Below are positions 9,777 through 19,968 of a stretch of 64,000 nt of DNA, piece after piece; positions within the stretch are counted from its first letter, which is position 1, and the number at the start of each line of letters is the position of its first letter. The notes below the pieces were generated by a model. The model saw only the letters and a program-made list of their open reading frames with translations. It ran no database searches and was not told the origin of the DNA. Source of the stretch: Variovorax paradoxus (lineage in GTDB: Bacteria > Pseudomonadota > Gammaproteobacteria > Burkholderiales > Burkholderiaceae_C); the NCBI RefSeq assembly GCF_018614875.1, contig NZ_JAGGNW010000009.1:186001-250000 (forward strand), in the 5' to 3' direction. A program made the translations under genes and the position numbers.

Positions 9777-10451
9777 ATGACAACTTCTCCGCCGCCAGTG
9801 CCACCGGACTCCGGCTTGCCCGATGTGTCCGCCGAGGCGCCGCGCCCGGGCGAAGTCGACTTTCAACTGGTCCAGCGCACGGTCGCGGGTGACCAGAAGG
9901 CCTTCGAACTGCTGGTCATCAAGTACCAGCGCCGGATCGAGCGCCTGATCGGGCGCATGGTGCGCGACGTCGACCTGGTCGAAGACATCGCCCAGGAAAC
10001 CTTCATCCGCGCCTACCGCGCGCTGCATCAGTTCCGTGGCGATGCCCAGTTCTACACCTGGCTCTACCGGATTGCGGTCAACACCGCCAAGAAGGCGCTG
10101 GTCGACATGAAGCGCGACCCGACCATCTCCGAAAGCGCCTTGCGGCCGTCTTCTGACGAGGACGATGAAACTTACCGCCCTGGAAACGAACCAATCAGCG
10201 ACGAAACCCCCGAATCAGTCTTGGCAGCGAACGAGATCGCCCAAGTGGTCGAGGCGGCCATGGAAGCCCTGCCGCCCGAACTGCGCCAGGCGGTCACCCT
10301 GCGCGAGATCGAGGGCATGAGTTACGAAGAGATCGCCGAGGTCATGGATTGCCCTATCGGCACGGTGCGCTCGCGTATTTTCCGGGCGCGTGAGGCCATT
10401 TCGGCCAGGGTCAAACCGCTGCTGGACAACCAGTCCGGCAAGCGTTGGTAG
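9777..10451 (+). CDS. rpoE: RNA polymerase sigma factor RpoE (ECF, AlgU type)
   Basis: This is a 224-residue ECF sigma factor. Region 2 is visible as Y-Q-R-R-I-E-R-L-I-G-R and D-L-V-E-D-I-A-Q-E-T-F-I-R-A-Y-R-A-L with the -10-binding F-Y-T-W-L-Y-R-I-A-V-N-T. Region 4 ends G-M-S-Y-E-E-I-A-E-V-M-D-C-P-I-G-T-V-R-S-R-I-F-R-A-R-E. The linker of about 40 residues is acidic and proline-rich. It directs the envelope-stress response and is held inactive by the RseA encoded next. The rseA start is 18 bases after the rpoE stop. Confidence 0.96.
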   Translation: MTTSPPPVPPDSGLPDVSAEAPRPGEVDFQLVQRTVAGDQKAFELLVIKYQRRIERLIGRMVRDVDLVEDIAQETFIRAYRALHQFRGDAQFYTWLYRIAVNTAKKALVDMKRDPTISESALRPSSDEDDETYRPGNEPISDETPESVLAANEIAQVVEAAMEALPPELRQAVTLREIEGMSYEEIAEVMDCPIGTVRSRIFRAREAISARVKPLLDNQSGKRW

Positions 10452-10468
10452 GTAAGCAGGTGAATGAA

Positions 10469-11131
10469 ATGAATCAGACGATGACGGTTCGTGAACAGGT
10501 GTCCGCATTGGCGGATGGTCATTTGCATGGCGACGATTTCGCGCGGGCGATCGACACCGTTTGCGCGGAAGAGGACGCGCGCGGGGCTTGGCGGGCCTAT
10601 CACCTGGTGGGCGACATCCTGCGATCGAGCGCCCATTCGCCCTGCAGCGACGGCGATGCATTTCTGGCCCGGTTTCGGCAGCGCGTGGCCGAGGAGCCCG
10701 TCATTGCGGCACCCGCCCTGGTGCCGGCCGCGGCACCTGCGGCGCTGACGGTGCGGCGCAGGGCCGACGCGGCCAACGAGCCGGTATTCCGCTGGAAGCT
10801 GGTGGCCGGAGCCGCGTCGCTGGTGGCGGTCGCCGCCATCAGCTGGACCTTGGTCGGGAACGGGGTTGGTGGTTCGTCGTCGGGTGCCCAGATTGCAGCC
10901 CAGCAACCGGCGGTCAATTCGGTGCTGGCCGCTGCGGCCACCAACAGCCAGCTTTCTGCCACGGCCGCGCTGACGCCAACCCGCGTGGTGGTCGGCAACG
11001 GCAGCCCGCAAGTCATGCTGCGCGATCCGCGGCTCGACCAGTTGCTCGAGGCGCACCAGCAAGCCGGTGGCGCTTCGCAAATGCCCTCGGGCTTCCTGCG
11101 CAACGCGACCTTCGAAGGCCCTGCGCGCTGA
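10469..11131 (+). CDS. rseA: Sigma-E factor negative regulatory protein (RseA/MucA)
   Basis: This 220-residue anti-sigma factor has an N-terminal sigma-binding domain (V-S-A-L-A-D-G-x-L near residue 13; W-R-A-Y-H-L-V-G-D-I-L-R near residue 40). It has one membrane segment at about residues 107-127 and an Ala/Gln/Thr-rich periplasmic tail ending in D-P-R-L-D-Q-L-L-E-A-H. It tethers sigma-E at the membrane until regulated proteolysis frees it. I chose ATG 10469; longer options begin at GTG 10460 or TTG 10445, the latter inside rpoE. The order rpoE-rseA-rseB-mucD is the classical stress cluster. Confidence 0.92.
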   Translation: MNQTMTVREQVSALADGHLHGDDFARAIDTVCAEEDARGAWRAYHLVGDILRSSAHSPCSDGDAFLARFRQRVAEEPVIAAPALVPAAAPAALTVRRRADAANEPVFRWKLVAGAASLVAVAAISWTLVGNGVGGSSSGAQIAAQQPAVNSVLAAAATNSQLSATAALTPTRVVVGNGSPQVMLRDPRLDQLLEAHQQAGGASQMPSGFLRNATFEGPAR

Positions 11132-11151
11132 TCCGCGCCTGTCTCGCTCCA

Positions 11152-12222
11152 ATGACCGTTCAGATGCCGATCTCCGCACGCGCGTTCGCGCTGGTGTTCG
11201 CTGCTTTTTGTCTGGCGCAGATCGCGGCGGCGCAGACCCGGTCGGGCCCGGCGAATGCCAAGGGTGCGGCTTCGGCGCAGGTTGGCGATGCGCCGCCCTC
11301 GATGAGCGTCGTCGAGTGGCTGCAGCGCATGCATGCGGGAGGCCGGCAGCGCAACTACGTCGGCACGTTCGTGGTTTCGGCGGCGGGCGGCGACCTGTCG
11401 AGCGCACGCATCTGGCATGTGCGCGACGGCGATCTGCAGATCGAGCGCATCGAGGCCTTGTCGGGACCGCCGCGCTCGACATTCAGGCGCAACCACCATG
11501 TGATGACCTTCCTGCCCGAGGCGAAGGTCGTGAAGGTGGAGAAGCGCGAAAACCTCGACCTCTTCCCCAATCTGCCCGACAAGCCCGATTCGTCGGTGGG
11601 TGATTTCTACGATGTGCGGGCCATAGGCAAGGACCGCGTGGCAGGCTTCGATGCCGACGTGGTGCAACTGGTGCCGCACGACGGCTTGCGCTTCGGCTAC
11701 CGCATCTGGAGCGAGCGCCGCTCCGGCCTGGTGGTGAAGCTGCAGACCGTGGACGGCGAGTCCCGCGTGGTGGAGCAGTCGGCGTTTTCCGAATTGCAGC
11801 TCGACGCACCGGTCAAGGCGCAGGCACTCGCGCAGATGATGGCCAATACCAGCGGCTACCGCATCGAAAAGCTGGAACTCGAACGCACCAGCGCACAGGA
11901 CGAAGGCTGGGTGCTCAAGGCGCCCGTGGCCGGCTTCAAGCCGCGCAGCTTCTACCGGCGTCCGTCCGGCGGTGATAATAAAACCGAGCAGGATCGCACC
12001 GTCCAGTGGACCTTCTCCGATGGCCTGGCTTCGGTGTCGCTTTTCATCGAGCGCTACGATGAAAAGCGCGCCCCCCGGGATGGCGTGCTGACAATCGGGG
12101 CAACCAATGCCATTCGGCGGCGATTGCCCGAGCCGGCGAGCGATTGGTGGCTGACTGCCGTGGGCGAGGTGCCGCAGCAGACGCTCAATGCGTTCGCTCA
12201 AAGCCTCGCGCGCACGCGCTGA
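11152..12222 (+). CDS. rseB: Sigma-E regulatory protein RseB/MucB
   Basis: This 356-residue periplasmic protein has a cleavable signal sequence (about residues 1-27, ending A-A-A-Q-T). The MucB/RseB N-terminal lipoprotein-receptor-like domain begins M-S-V-V-E-W-L-Q-R-M and contains N-Y-V-G-T-F-V-V, then F-L-P-E-A-K-V. A C-terminal domain holds the repeated W-T-F-S-D-G-L-A-S-V-S-L-F-I-E segment. RseB binds the periplasmic part of RseA and blocks its cleavage until mislocalised lipopolysaccharide or outer-membrane protein signals arrive. ATG 11152 lies 20 bases after the rseA stop. Confidence 0.93.
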   Translation: MTVQMPISARAFALVFAAFCLAQIAAAQTRSGPANAKGAASAQVGDAPPSMSVVEWLQRMHAGGRQRNYVGTFVVSAAGGDLSSARIWHVRDGDLQIERIEALSGPPRSTFRRNHHVMTFLPEAKVVKVEKRENLDLFPNLPDKPDSSVGDFYDVRAIGKDRVAGFDADVVQLVPHDGLRFGYRIWSERRSGLVVKLQTVDGESRVVEQSAFSELQLDAPVKAQALAQMMANTSGYRIEKLELERTSAQDEGWVLKAPVAGFKPRSFYRRPSGGDNKTEQDRTVQWTFSDGLASVSLFIERYDEKRAPRDGVLTIGATNAIRRRLPEPASDWWLTAVGEVPQQTLNAFAQSLARTR

Positions 12223-12225
12223 CTC

Positions 12226-12241
12226 GCTGCGCATGCGCAGC
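12226..12241. repeat. 16-base perfect palindrome after rseB
   Basis: GCTGCGCATGCGCAGC starts four bases after the rseB stop codon and is perfectly self-complementary. No T-tract follows on either strand, so it does not look like an ordinary terminator. It lies in the 96-base leader of the DegP/MucD gene and could be a protein site or an mRNA hairpin. Confidence 0.5.
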
Positions 12242-12318
12242 AGATGGCGCCGAACCAAGTCCGCATCACGCACTCATAGCTCTTCTTTTGGCCGCTCTGT
12301 TCTTTTGAAAGAAAACCG

Positions 12319-13809
12319 ATGATGTTCAAAGTCGAGGGACACAAGCTTCGTTCCTATCTCTTCGCATTCGGCATGGCCTGCTCGGTTGCCGTGGGTTTCC
12401 TGCCGACGGCTCCGGCCGCTGCGCAGACGCCGCAGGCGCGTGGACTGCCCGATTTCGCCGATCTGGTGGAGCAGGTGGGACCGGCCGTGGTCGGGATCCG
12501 TACCGTGGAGAAAGTTTCCGCGAGCGGCGGCAGCGGAGAAATGGACGAGGAGATGCAGGAATTCTTCCGGCGCTTCTTCGGACAGCCGCTGCCCGGCAAT
12601 CCGCGCCCGGGTCCGCGCCCGAACCGGCCGCAGCAGCCCCAGGAGGAAGAACGTCCGCGCGGCGTGGGTTCGGGCTTCATCCTGACCGCCGACGGCTACG
12701 TCATGACCAATGCCCACGTGATCGAGGATGCCTCCGAAATCCTCGTCACGCTGACCGACAAGCGCGAGTTCAAGGCCAAGCTGATCGGTGCCGACAAGCG
12801 CAGCGACATCGCGGTGGTCAAGATCGAGGCGGCGAGCCTGCCGGTGGTGAAGGTCGGTGACATCTCGAAGCTGCGCGTCGGCGAATGGGTCATGGCCATC
12901 GGATCGCCCTTCGGCCTCGAGAACACCGTGACCGCCGGCATCGTGAGCGCGAAGCAGCGCGACACCGGTGACCTGCTGCCCCTGATCCAGACCGACGTGG
13001 CGATCAACCCCGGCAATTCGGGTGGTCCGCTGATCAACCTGCGCGGCGAGGTGGTGGGCGTCAACAGCCAGATCTATTCGCGCTCCGGCGGCTACATGGG
13101 CATCTCGTTCTCGATCCCGATCGACGAAGCGATCCGCGTCAGCGACCAGCTGCGCGCCACCGGCCGCGTTTCGCGCGGCCTGATCGGCGTGTCCATCGGC
13201 TCGGTCTCGAAGGACGTGGCCGAATCCATCGGGCTCGGCAAGGCCCGCGGTGCGCTCGTGAGCAGCGTGGTGGCGGGTTCGGCGGCCGACAAGGCCGGCG
13301 TGCGCGAAGGCGACATCATCACCAAGTACGGCGACAAGGTCATCGAGACGCCCAGTGACCTGTCGCGCTCGGTGGCCAGCACCAAACCGGGCGTCAAGAG
13401 CACGCTGACCGTGTTCCGCAACGGCAGTTCGCGCGAACTCTCGGTCACCGTTGCCGAGGGCGATGCGGAAGCCAAGCCTTCGGCCAAGCGGCAGCCGGAT
13501 CGCGAGGAGCCGCAGGCCAAGCCGTCGACGGCCGGCAAGGCGCTCGGCCTCACGGTCAGCGACCTGACCGAAGCCCAGAAGAAGGAGCTCAAGATGCGTG
13601 GTGGCGTGCGGATCGACGCCGTGAGCGATGCCGCCGCCAAGGCCGGCCTGCGCGAAGGCGACGTGATTCTTGCCATCGGCAACATCGAGCTCTCGAGTGT
13701 CAAGGAGTTCGAGTCCGCGGTTGCCAAGGCCGACAAGAACAAGCCCCTGAGCGTGCTGTTCCGCCGCGGCGAATGGGCCCAATACGCCCTGATTCGACCC
13801 GCACGCTGA
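12319..13809 (+). CDS. mucD: DegP/MucD-type periplasmic serine endoprotease
   Basis: This is a 496-residue Do-family protease with a signal peptide (residues 1 to about 35, ending A-P-A-A-A-Q-T). A trypsin-like domain with the triad His133 (T-N-A-H-V), Asp163 (R-S-D-I-A-V) and Ser234 (G-N-S-G-G-P-L) follows, then two PDZ domains (about residues 290-380 and 405-490). A glutamine/proline-rich loop at about residues 95-112 corresponds to the LA loop. It degrades misfolded envelope proteins and in AlgU systems feeds back on sigma-E. Two start codons lie in tandem (12319, 12322) after an A-rich GAAAGAAAA leader; the first is used here. Confidence 0.95.
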   Translation: MMFKVEGHKLRSYLFAFGMACSVAVGFLPTAPAAAQTPQARGLPDFADLVEQVGPAVVGIRTVEKVSASGGSGEMDEEMQEFFRRFFGQPLPGNPRPGPRPNRPQQPQEEERPRGVGSGFILTADGYVMTNAHVIEDASEILVTLTDKREFKAKLIGADKRSDIAVVKIEAASLPVVKVGDISKLRVGEWVMAIGSPFGLENTVTAGIVSAKQRDTGDLLPLIQTDVAINPGNSGGPLINLRGEVVGVNSQIYSRSGGYMGISFSIPIDEAIRVSDQLRATGRVSRGLIGVSIGSVSKDVAESIGLGKARGALVSSVVAGSAADKAGVREGDIITKYGDKVIETPSDLSRSVASTKPGVKSTLTVFRNGSSRELSVTVAEGDAEAKPSAKRQPDREEPQAKPSTAGKALGLTVSDLTEAQKKELKMRGGVRIDAVSDAAAKAGLREGDVILAIGNIELSSVKEFESAVAKADKNKPLSVLFRRGEWAQYALIRPAR

Positions 13810-13828
13810 TCTGGCCCTTCCGCCAAGT

Positions 13829-13864
13829 GGCCCCACCCGTCACTCGGGTTTGGGGCCTTTTTTT
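13829..13864 (+). terminator. Terminator after the mucD gene
   Basis: GGCCCCA-CCCG (13829-13839) pairs with CGGG-TT-TGGGGCC (13845-13857) with a small bulge, and seven T residues follow. It closes the rpoE-mucD operon 20 bases after the stop codon. Confidence 0.88.
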
Positions 13865-13974
13865 GAGGCGTTTGCGACGCTCGGACGGCCGGTTTCAAAA
13901 AAAATTCTGCGGGGAAAACAGACCAATTTTGTTTGCGTTCACTAACTTGCAAAGAGGCTTAGGACGATTTTCGG

Positions 13975-13980
13975 TAGAAT
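13975..13980 (+). promoter_or_regulatory. Candidate -10 box of the short unit before lepA
   Basis: TAGAAT matches the sigma-70 -10 consensus in five of six positions and follows an A/T-rich patch that could act as an UP-like element. The best TTGCAA hexamer (13947-13952) is 22 bases upstream, too far for a normal -35, so the promoter is only tentative. Confidence 0.35.
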
Positions 13981-14031
13981 AGAAGCCACTGGGCGGCGAG
14001 TCCACGCATAAGGAGAGAGGTTTCCTCCACC

Positions 14032-14163
14032 ATGCGAGATGTCAGACACCAGTCCACCGGCGCTCCACAGATCGCCCACAAGTTGTTCATAGAGTGCTCC
14101 ACCGATCTTGTGGATAAGTTGTTTATATCTTTGATGTTGTGGACCTGCAACGACCCGTTTTGA
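14032..14163 (+). CDS. Possible small protein of 43 residues before lepA
   Basis: The frame reads MRDVRHQSTGAP, then K-L-F-I-E-C, and ends L-W-T-C-N-D-P-F before TGA at 14161-14163. AGGAGAGAGG (14011-14020) lies upstream, but its best ribosome-binding part is 11-16 bases from ATG 14032 and can pair with the CCTCC that follows it. The product has no recognisable domain; its C-terminal half is moderately hydrophobic and holds two cysteines. Its codon use is unlike the neighbouring GC-rich genes. It may be a real small protein, a leader peptide, or chance within an sRNA. Confidence 0.3.
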   Translation: MRDVRHQSTGAPQIAHKLFIECSTDLVDKLFISLMLWTCNDPF

Positions 14164-14244
14164 CCCTGTCCCCGGATGTACGTGCCTCCCTTTTTGCCTA
14201 CAATGAAGTTCCAACTACTGCAGTTGCCATTGCTTGTTGGTTCA

Positions 14245-14275
14245 GGGCGCGTCTCCAGAAGACGCGCCCTTTTTT
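14245..14275 (+). terminator. Strong terminator between the short unit and lepA
   Basis: GGGCGCGTCT (14245-14254) and AGACGCGCCC (14260-14269) form a perfect ten-pair stem around CCAGA, followed by six T residues. It lies 55 bases before lepA, so it must end a transcript that starts after the previous terminator at 13864, or attenuate lepA transcription. Confidence 0.92.
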
Positions 14276-14330
14276 CTTGCCTGTCGCACTCTGCGCACGA
14301 GCCAATTCAAGTACTTAAGCGTTCCCGTTG

Positions 14331-16142
<1,812 letters not shown>

Positions 16143-16150
16143 TCTCAAAC

Positions 16151-17116
16151 ATGGCATTCATCACTTCCCTGGTCCTTGGGGCCTTTACCGGCTATGTCGG
16201 CGCCTGGTACTTTGGCGTCATCGAGGGCAATTTCGCGCTCTTGCTGTTTCTGGCCACGGCGGTCACCGGCCTGTACTGGCTGGCCGAGCGCTTCTACTTC
16301 CTGCCCCGGCGCGAACGCGCCGCCGCAGCGCTCGAATCCTCGCTGAGCGAGCGCAACGCGCGTCTGGCCGGGCAGGGCATCACGCAGGTCGACACCGTCG
16401 ACGCCAAGGCCAGCGAGCGCCTGCTGATGCAGCCGTGGTGGCTCGACTGGACGGCCGGGCTGTTCCCGGTGATCCTGGTGGTGTTCCTGCTGCGCTCGTT
16501 CCTGTACGAGCCTTTCAAGATTCCATCGGGTTCCATGATGCCGACGCTGCTCACCGGCGACCTGATCCTGGTCAACAAGTTCACCTATGGCCTGCGCCTG
16601 CCGGTCATCAACACCAAGATCACCGACGGCACGCCGCTGGCGCGCGGCGACGTGGTGGTGTTCCGCTACCCGCCCAAGCCGAGCATGGATTACATCAAGC
16701 GCGTGGTCGGCATTCCAGGCGACGAAGTCGCCTATCTGAACAAGAAGCTCACCGTCAACGGCCAGCCGGTTTCCAAGAATCCGATGCCCGACTACCTCGA
16801 CAACGATTCGATGCGCCTGCTCAAGCAGTTCACCGAAGACCTCGGGGGCAAGCAGCACAGGCTGCTCAACGACGATGCCGGTCCGGCTTTCGTCCAGGGC
16901 GCCACCGACTTTCCGTCCCGCGAAAACTGCCGCTACTCCGTCGAAGGCGTGGTTTGCAAGGTGCCGGCCGGCAACTACTTCATGATGGGCGACAACCGCG
17001 ATAATTCTGCGGACTCTCGTTTCTGGGGCTTCGTTCCGGACAAGAACATCGTGGGCAGGGCGTTCTTCGTCTGGATGAACTTCGGCGACCTGGGTCGCAT
17101 CGGTCCATTCCAATAA
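16151..17116 (+). CDS. lepB: Signal peptidase I
   Basis: LepB cleaves signal peptides from exported proteins at the periplasmic face of the membrane. The 321-residue protein has two N-terminal membrane segments (about residues 3-20 and 24-44) and another near residue 100. It has the catalytic Ser128 in P-S-G-S-M-M-P-T and Lys183 in Y-I-K-R-V-V-G-I-P-G-D. The G-D-N-R-D-N-S-A-D-S-R-F-W-G box is near residue 280. It starts eight bases after the lepA stop, the usual lepA-lepB pairing. Confidence 0.96.
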   Translation: MAFITSLVLGAFTGYVGAWYFGVIEGNFALLLFLATAVTGLYWLAERFYFLPRRERAAAALESSLSERNARLAGQGITQVDTVDAKASERLLMQPWWLDWTAGLFPVILVVFLLRSFLYEPFKIPSGSMMPTLLTGDLILVNKFTYGLRLPVINTKITDGTPLARGDVVVFRYPPKPSMDYIKRVVGIPGDEVAYLNKKLTVNGQPVSKNPMPDYLDNDSMRLLKQFTEDLGGKQHRLLNDDAGPAFVQGATDFPSRENCRYSVEGVVCKVPAGNYFMMGDNRDNSADSRFWGFVPDKNIVGRAFFVWMNFGDLGRIGPFQ

Positions 17117-17147
17117 GCAGTCAGCATTGTTCGAGGGGTAAGAGGGC

Positions 17148-17516
17148 ATGAGAACAAATCGGTCCATCCGCAGCAGGGCCGCGCAGCAGCGCGGCATCTC
17201 CTTCATCGGCCTGGTGTTTGTCGCCGTGGTACTGGGTTGTTCGGGCGTCGTCGTCGCGCAGGTGATCCCGACGCTGATCGAATACCAGGCCATCGACAAG
17301 GCCGCCAACAAGGCCAAGGAAGGCACCACCGTGCCCGAAGTGCGCGCCATCTTCGATCGGGCGCAGGCCATCGACGACTTCAAGTCCGTCTCGGGCAAGG
17401 ACCTCGACATCAAGAAGGTGGGCGAAAAGGTGGTCGTGTCGTATGCCTACGAGCGGGAGATTCCCCTGTTCGGACCGGCCTACCTGGTGCTCAAGTACAA
17501 GGGCGAAACCCGCTGA
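17148..17516 (+). CDS. DUF4845 family membrane protein
   Basis: This 122-residue protein has a short basic N-terminus and [10 protein letters not shown], then one membrane segment (about residues 17-40). A small extracytoplasmic domain ending [23 protein letters not shown] follows. The family lies between lepB and rnc in many beta- and gammaproteobacteria; its role is unknown. The N-terminus resembles type IV pilin-like leader segments. The start ATG 17148 follows a GAGGGGTAAGAGGG leader. The gene is 31 bases after lepB and its stop is 17 bases before the rnc start. Confidence 0.88.
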   Translation: MRTNRSIRSRAAQQRGISFIGLVFVAVVLGCSGVVVAQVIPTLIEYQAIDKAANKAKEGTTVPEVRAIFDRAQAIDDFKSVSGKDLDIKKVGEKVVVSYAYEREIPLFGPAYLVLKYKGETR

Positions 17517-17533
17517 ACGCGGCGACACGCAAG

Positions 17534-18220
17534 GTGGACGGCGGCCTCACGGCGCTGCAGGCGCGCCTCAAGCATTCGTTCTCCGACGCGCGGTTGCTCC
17601 AGCTCGCGCTCACGCACCGCAGTTTTTCGGCCGATCACAACGAGCGCCTCGAGTTCCTAGGCGACTCTGTGCTCAACCTCGCGGTATCGCACCTGCTCTA
17701 CATCCGTCTCTCGGCGCTGCCCGAGGGCGACCTGTCCCGTGTGCGGGCCAACCTGGTCAAGCAGGACACCCTGCATCGCCTGGCGCTGGAACTGCAGCTG
17801 TCGCCGCTGCTGCGGCTCGGCGAAGGCGAGGCGCGTTCGGGCGGACCCAGCCGGCCCTCGATCCTGGCCGACGCGCTCGAAGCGCTGATCGGCGCGGTGT
17901 ACCTGGATGCCGGCTTTGCGGCCGCCGAGGCGCTGGTGCGCCGGCTTTACGAGTCGGTCGAGATCAATCCGCGCATGGATGCGGCGGCCAAGGATCCGAA
18001 GACCGAATTGCAGGAATGGCTGCAGGGTCACAAAATGAAGCTGCCGGCGTACCGCGTGGCGGCCACGCTCGGCGCAGCGCACAAGCAAACCTTCGATGTC
18101 GAGTGCGAGGTGCCGGAGCTGGGCCTGCGCGAACGCGGCATCGGTGGCTCGCGACGCGCCGGCGAGCAGGCTGCCGCGGCGGCCATGTTGATCCGGCTCA
18201 AGGCACGCGGAGCCGCGTGA
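17534..18220 (+). CDS. rnc: Ribonuclease III
   Basis: RNase III cleaves double-stranded RNA and processes rRNA precursors. The 228-residue product has the nuclease signature [12 protein letters not shown] near residue 36 with the acidic residues in place. It has [15 protein letters not shown] near residue 113 and a C-terminal double-stranded-RNA-binding domain. No ATG fits, so the start is most likely the GTG at 17534, which gives the family's normal length; a CTG at 17513 is the only close alternative. It ends 7 bases before era. Confidence 0.93.
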   Translation: MDGGLTALQARLKHSFSDARLLQLALTHRSFSADHNERLEFLGDSVLNLAVSHLLYIRLSALPEGDLSRVRANLVKQDTLHRLALELQLSPLLRLGEGEARSGGPSRPSILADALEALIGAVYLDAGFAAAEALVRRLYESVEINPRMDAAAKDPKTELQEWLQGHKMKLPAYRVAATLGAAHKQTFDVECEVPELGLRERGIGGSRRAGEQAAAAAMLIRLKARGAA

Positions 18221-18227
18221 AATCAGA

Positions 18228-19193
18228 ATGAACGACGCTATCAATTCAGCAGCAGACTCCCAGAGCCCGGCGGGCGATACGGGCGCAAGCGGCCCCCAGC
18301 ATTGCGGTTTGATCGCCATCGTGGGCAAGCCCAACGTGGGCAAGTCGACGCTGCTCAACGCGCTGGTGGGCCAGAAGATCAGCATCACCTCGCGCAAGGC
18401 GCAGACCACGCGGCACCGCATCACGGGCATGCGCACGCTTGGCGCCACGCAGTTCGTGTTCGTCGATACGCCGGGTTTCCAGACCTTGCACGCCAACGCG
18501 CTGAACAAGTCGCTCAACAAGACCGTGCAGGGCGCGGTCGGCGATGTGGACCTGATTCTTTTCGTGGTCGAGGCGGGCAGCTTCACGCCGGCCGACGAGC
18601 GGGTGCTCAAGCTGCTGGGCAAGGGCATTCCGACCGTGCTGCTGGCCAACAAGCTCGACAACGTGCAGCGCCGCGGCGACATCGCGCCCTGGCTGCAGAC
18701 CATGCAGGCGAAGCACGCCTTCGCCGAGTTCGTGCCGATGTCGGCCAAGAACGCCAAGGACGTCGAACGCCTGTTCGGCATCTGCGAGAAATACCTGCCC
18801 GAACAGCCCTGGTTCTATGCCGAGGACGAGCTGACCGACCGCAGCGAGAAATTCCTCGCCGGCGAGCTGGTGCGCGAAAAGCTGTTCCGCCTGACCGGCG
18901 ACGAGCTGCCCTACACCTCGACCGTGATCATCGACAAGTTCGAGGAAGAGCCGCCCCAGAAAAAGGGCCAGAAGCGCCTGCTGCGCATTGCCGCCACCAT
19001 CGTGGTCGAGCGCGACGGCCACAAGGCCATGGTGATCGGCGACAAGGGCGAGCGCATCAAGCGCATCGGCATGGAAACCCGGGTCGAGCTCGAAAAGCTG
19101 GCCGACGCCAAGGTCTTTCTCGAACTGTGGGTCAAGGTGCGGTCCGGCTGGGCCGACGACGAGGCCCGCGTGCGCTCGTTCGGCTACGAATGA
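18228..19193 (+). CDS. era: GTPase Era
   Basis: Era is a small-subunit ribosome-assembly GTPase that binds the 3' end of 16S rRNA. The 321-residue protein has G-K-P-N-V-G-K-S-T at residues 33-41, the switch [20 protein letters not shown], and a C-terminal KH domain with [13 protein letters not shown]. About 25 extra N-terminal residues precede the G domain. The gene lies between rnc and recO, the conserved order. Confidence 0.97.
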   Translation: MNDAINSAADSQSPAGDTGASGPQHCGLIAIVGKPNVGKSTLLNALVGQKISITSRKAQTTRHRITGMRTLGATQFVFVDTPGFQTLHANALNKSLNKTVQGAVGDVDLILFVVEAGSFTPADERVLKLLGKGIPTVLLANKLDNVQRRGDIAPWLQTMQAKHAFAEFVPMSAKNAKDVERLFGICEKYLPEQPWFYAEDELTDRSEKFLAGELVREKLFRLTGDELPYTSTVIIDKFEEEPPQKKGQKRLLRIAATIVVERDGHKAMVIGDKGERIKRIGMETRVELEKLADAKVFLELWVKVRSGWADDEARVRSFGYE

Positions 19194-19194
19194 A

Positions 19195-19968
19195 GTGGCA
19201 ACTGCCAACCGCGTTTCGCACGAACCGGCTTATGTGCTCCATCGCTACGACTGGAGCGAGTCGAGCCTGATCCTCGAGGTCTTCACCCGCCACCACGGGC
19301 GCATCGCGCTGGTGGCCAAGGGGGCGAAGCGGCCGAGCTCCAATTTCAGGCCGGTGCTGCTGCCGCTGCAGCCGCTGCAGCTCAACTACGGCGGCGACGC
19401 CGAGATCCGCACGCTCAAGGGCGCCGAGTGGATGGGCGGCCATGTCATGCCGACCGGCGAGGCGCTGCTCTCGGGCTACTACGTCAACGAACTGCTGCTG
19501 CGCCTGCTGGCGCGGGACGACGCCCACGAGGCGCTGTTCGACGCCTATACGGGCGTGGTGCAGGTGCTGGCCGGCGACCACGCCGGGGCGCAGGCCGCCA
19601 CCCAGGCCGCCGCGCTGCGCGCCTTCGAGCTGCTGCTGCTGCGCGAAGTGGGCCTGTTGCCGTCACTCGACGTTCAGACCCTCACGCTCGAGCCGCTTTT
19701 GGCCGATGCACGCTACAGCCTGGTGCCGGAAGCCGGCTTGCGGCTGGCGGGCGAGGACGAGGCGGCGCTGGCCGGTGCCGACTGGCAGTCCCTGCAGGGG
19801 GTGCTCGACGATCGCGCGCCCTTCACGGCCACGTTGCGCGAAATTGCCACCATGAATGCCGGCAGCAACAGCGCCCTGCGAAACCAGCTGCGCGCCTTGC
19901 TCAACTACCATTGCGGTGTGTCCACGCTGCGCACGCGGCAGATGATGAGAGATTTGCAAGCCCTATGA
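19195..19968 (+). CDS. recO: DNA repair protein RecO
   Basis: RecO loads RecA with RecR during recombinational repair. The 257-residue protein has the N-terminal OB-fold segment ([15 protein letters not shown] and [13 protein letters not shown]) and an alpha-helical C-terminal part. No zinc-finger cysteine cluster is visible. It begins at GTG 19195, one base after the era stop, and its TGA overlaps the pdxJ ATG, which indicates translational coupling. Confidence 0.94.
   Translation: MATANRVSHEPAYVLHRYDWSESSLILEVFTRHHGRIALVAKGAKRPSSNFRPVLLPLQPLQLNYGGDAEIRTLKGAEWMGGHVMPTGEALLSGYYVNELLLRLLARDDAHEALFDAYTGVVQVLAGDHAGAQAATQAAALRAFELLLLREVGLLPSLDVQTLTLEPLLADARYSLVPEAGLRLAGEDEAALAGADWQSLQGVLDDRAPFTATLREIATMNAGSNSALRNQLRALLNYHCGVSTLRTRQMMRDLQAL

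Larger units (their letters stand above)
13865..14330. other. Gene-poor leader region upstream of lepA
   Basis: This stretch lies between the mucD terminator and lepA and is visibly more AT-rich than the flanking genes. It holds an A/T-rich patch (13895-13935), a TAGAAT -10-like box (13975-13980), a 43-codon ORF (14032-14163), two CU-rich anti-Shine-Dalgarno-like segments (TTTCCTCC at 14021-14028 and GCCTCCC followed by T5 at 14184-14195), and a very strong terminator (14245-14275). The layout suggests a self-contained RNA of roughly 290 bases, either an sRNA or a small-protein mRNA, or an attenuated leader of the lepA operon. Confidence 0.55.

Noticed and set aside
14109..14117. Perfect DnaA box (TGTGGATAA) before lepA
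   Set aside because: A single nine-base match is expected about once in a sequence of this size by chance, and there is no cluster of boxes, AT-rich unwinding element or origin gene nearby.
13942..14214. 90-codon minus-strand frame in the lepA leader
   Set aside because: No ribosome site or domain; it reads through the terminator-bounded plus-strand unit and is likely chance.
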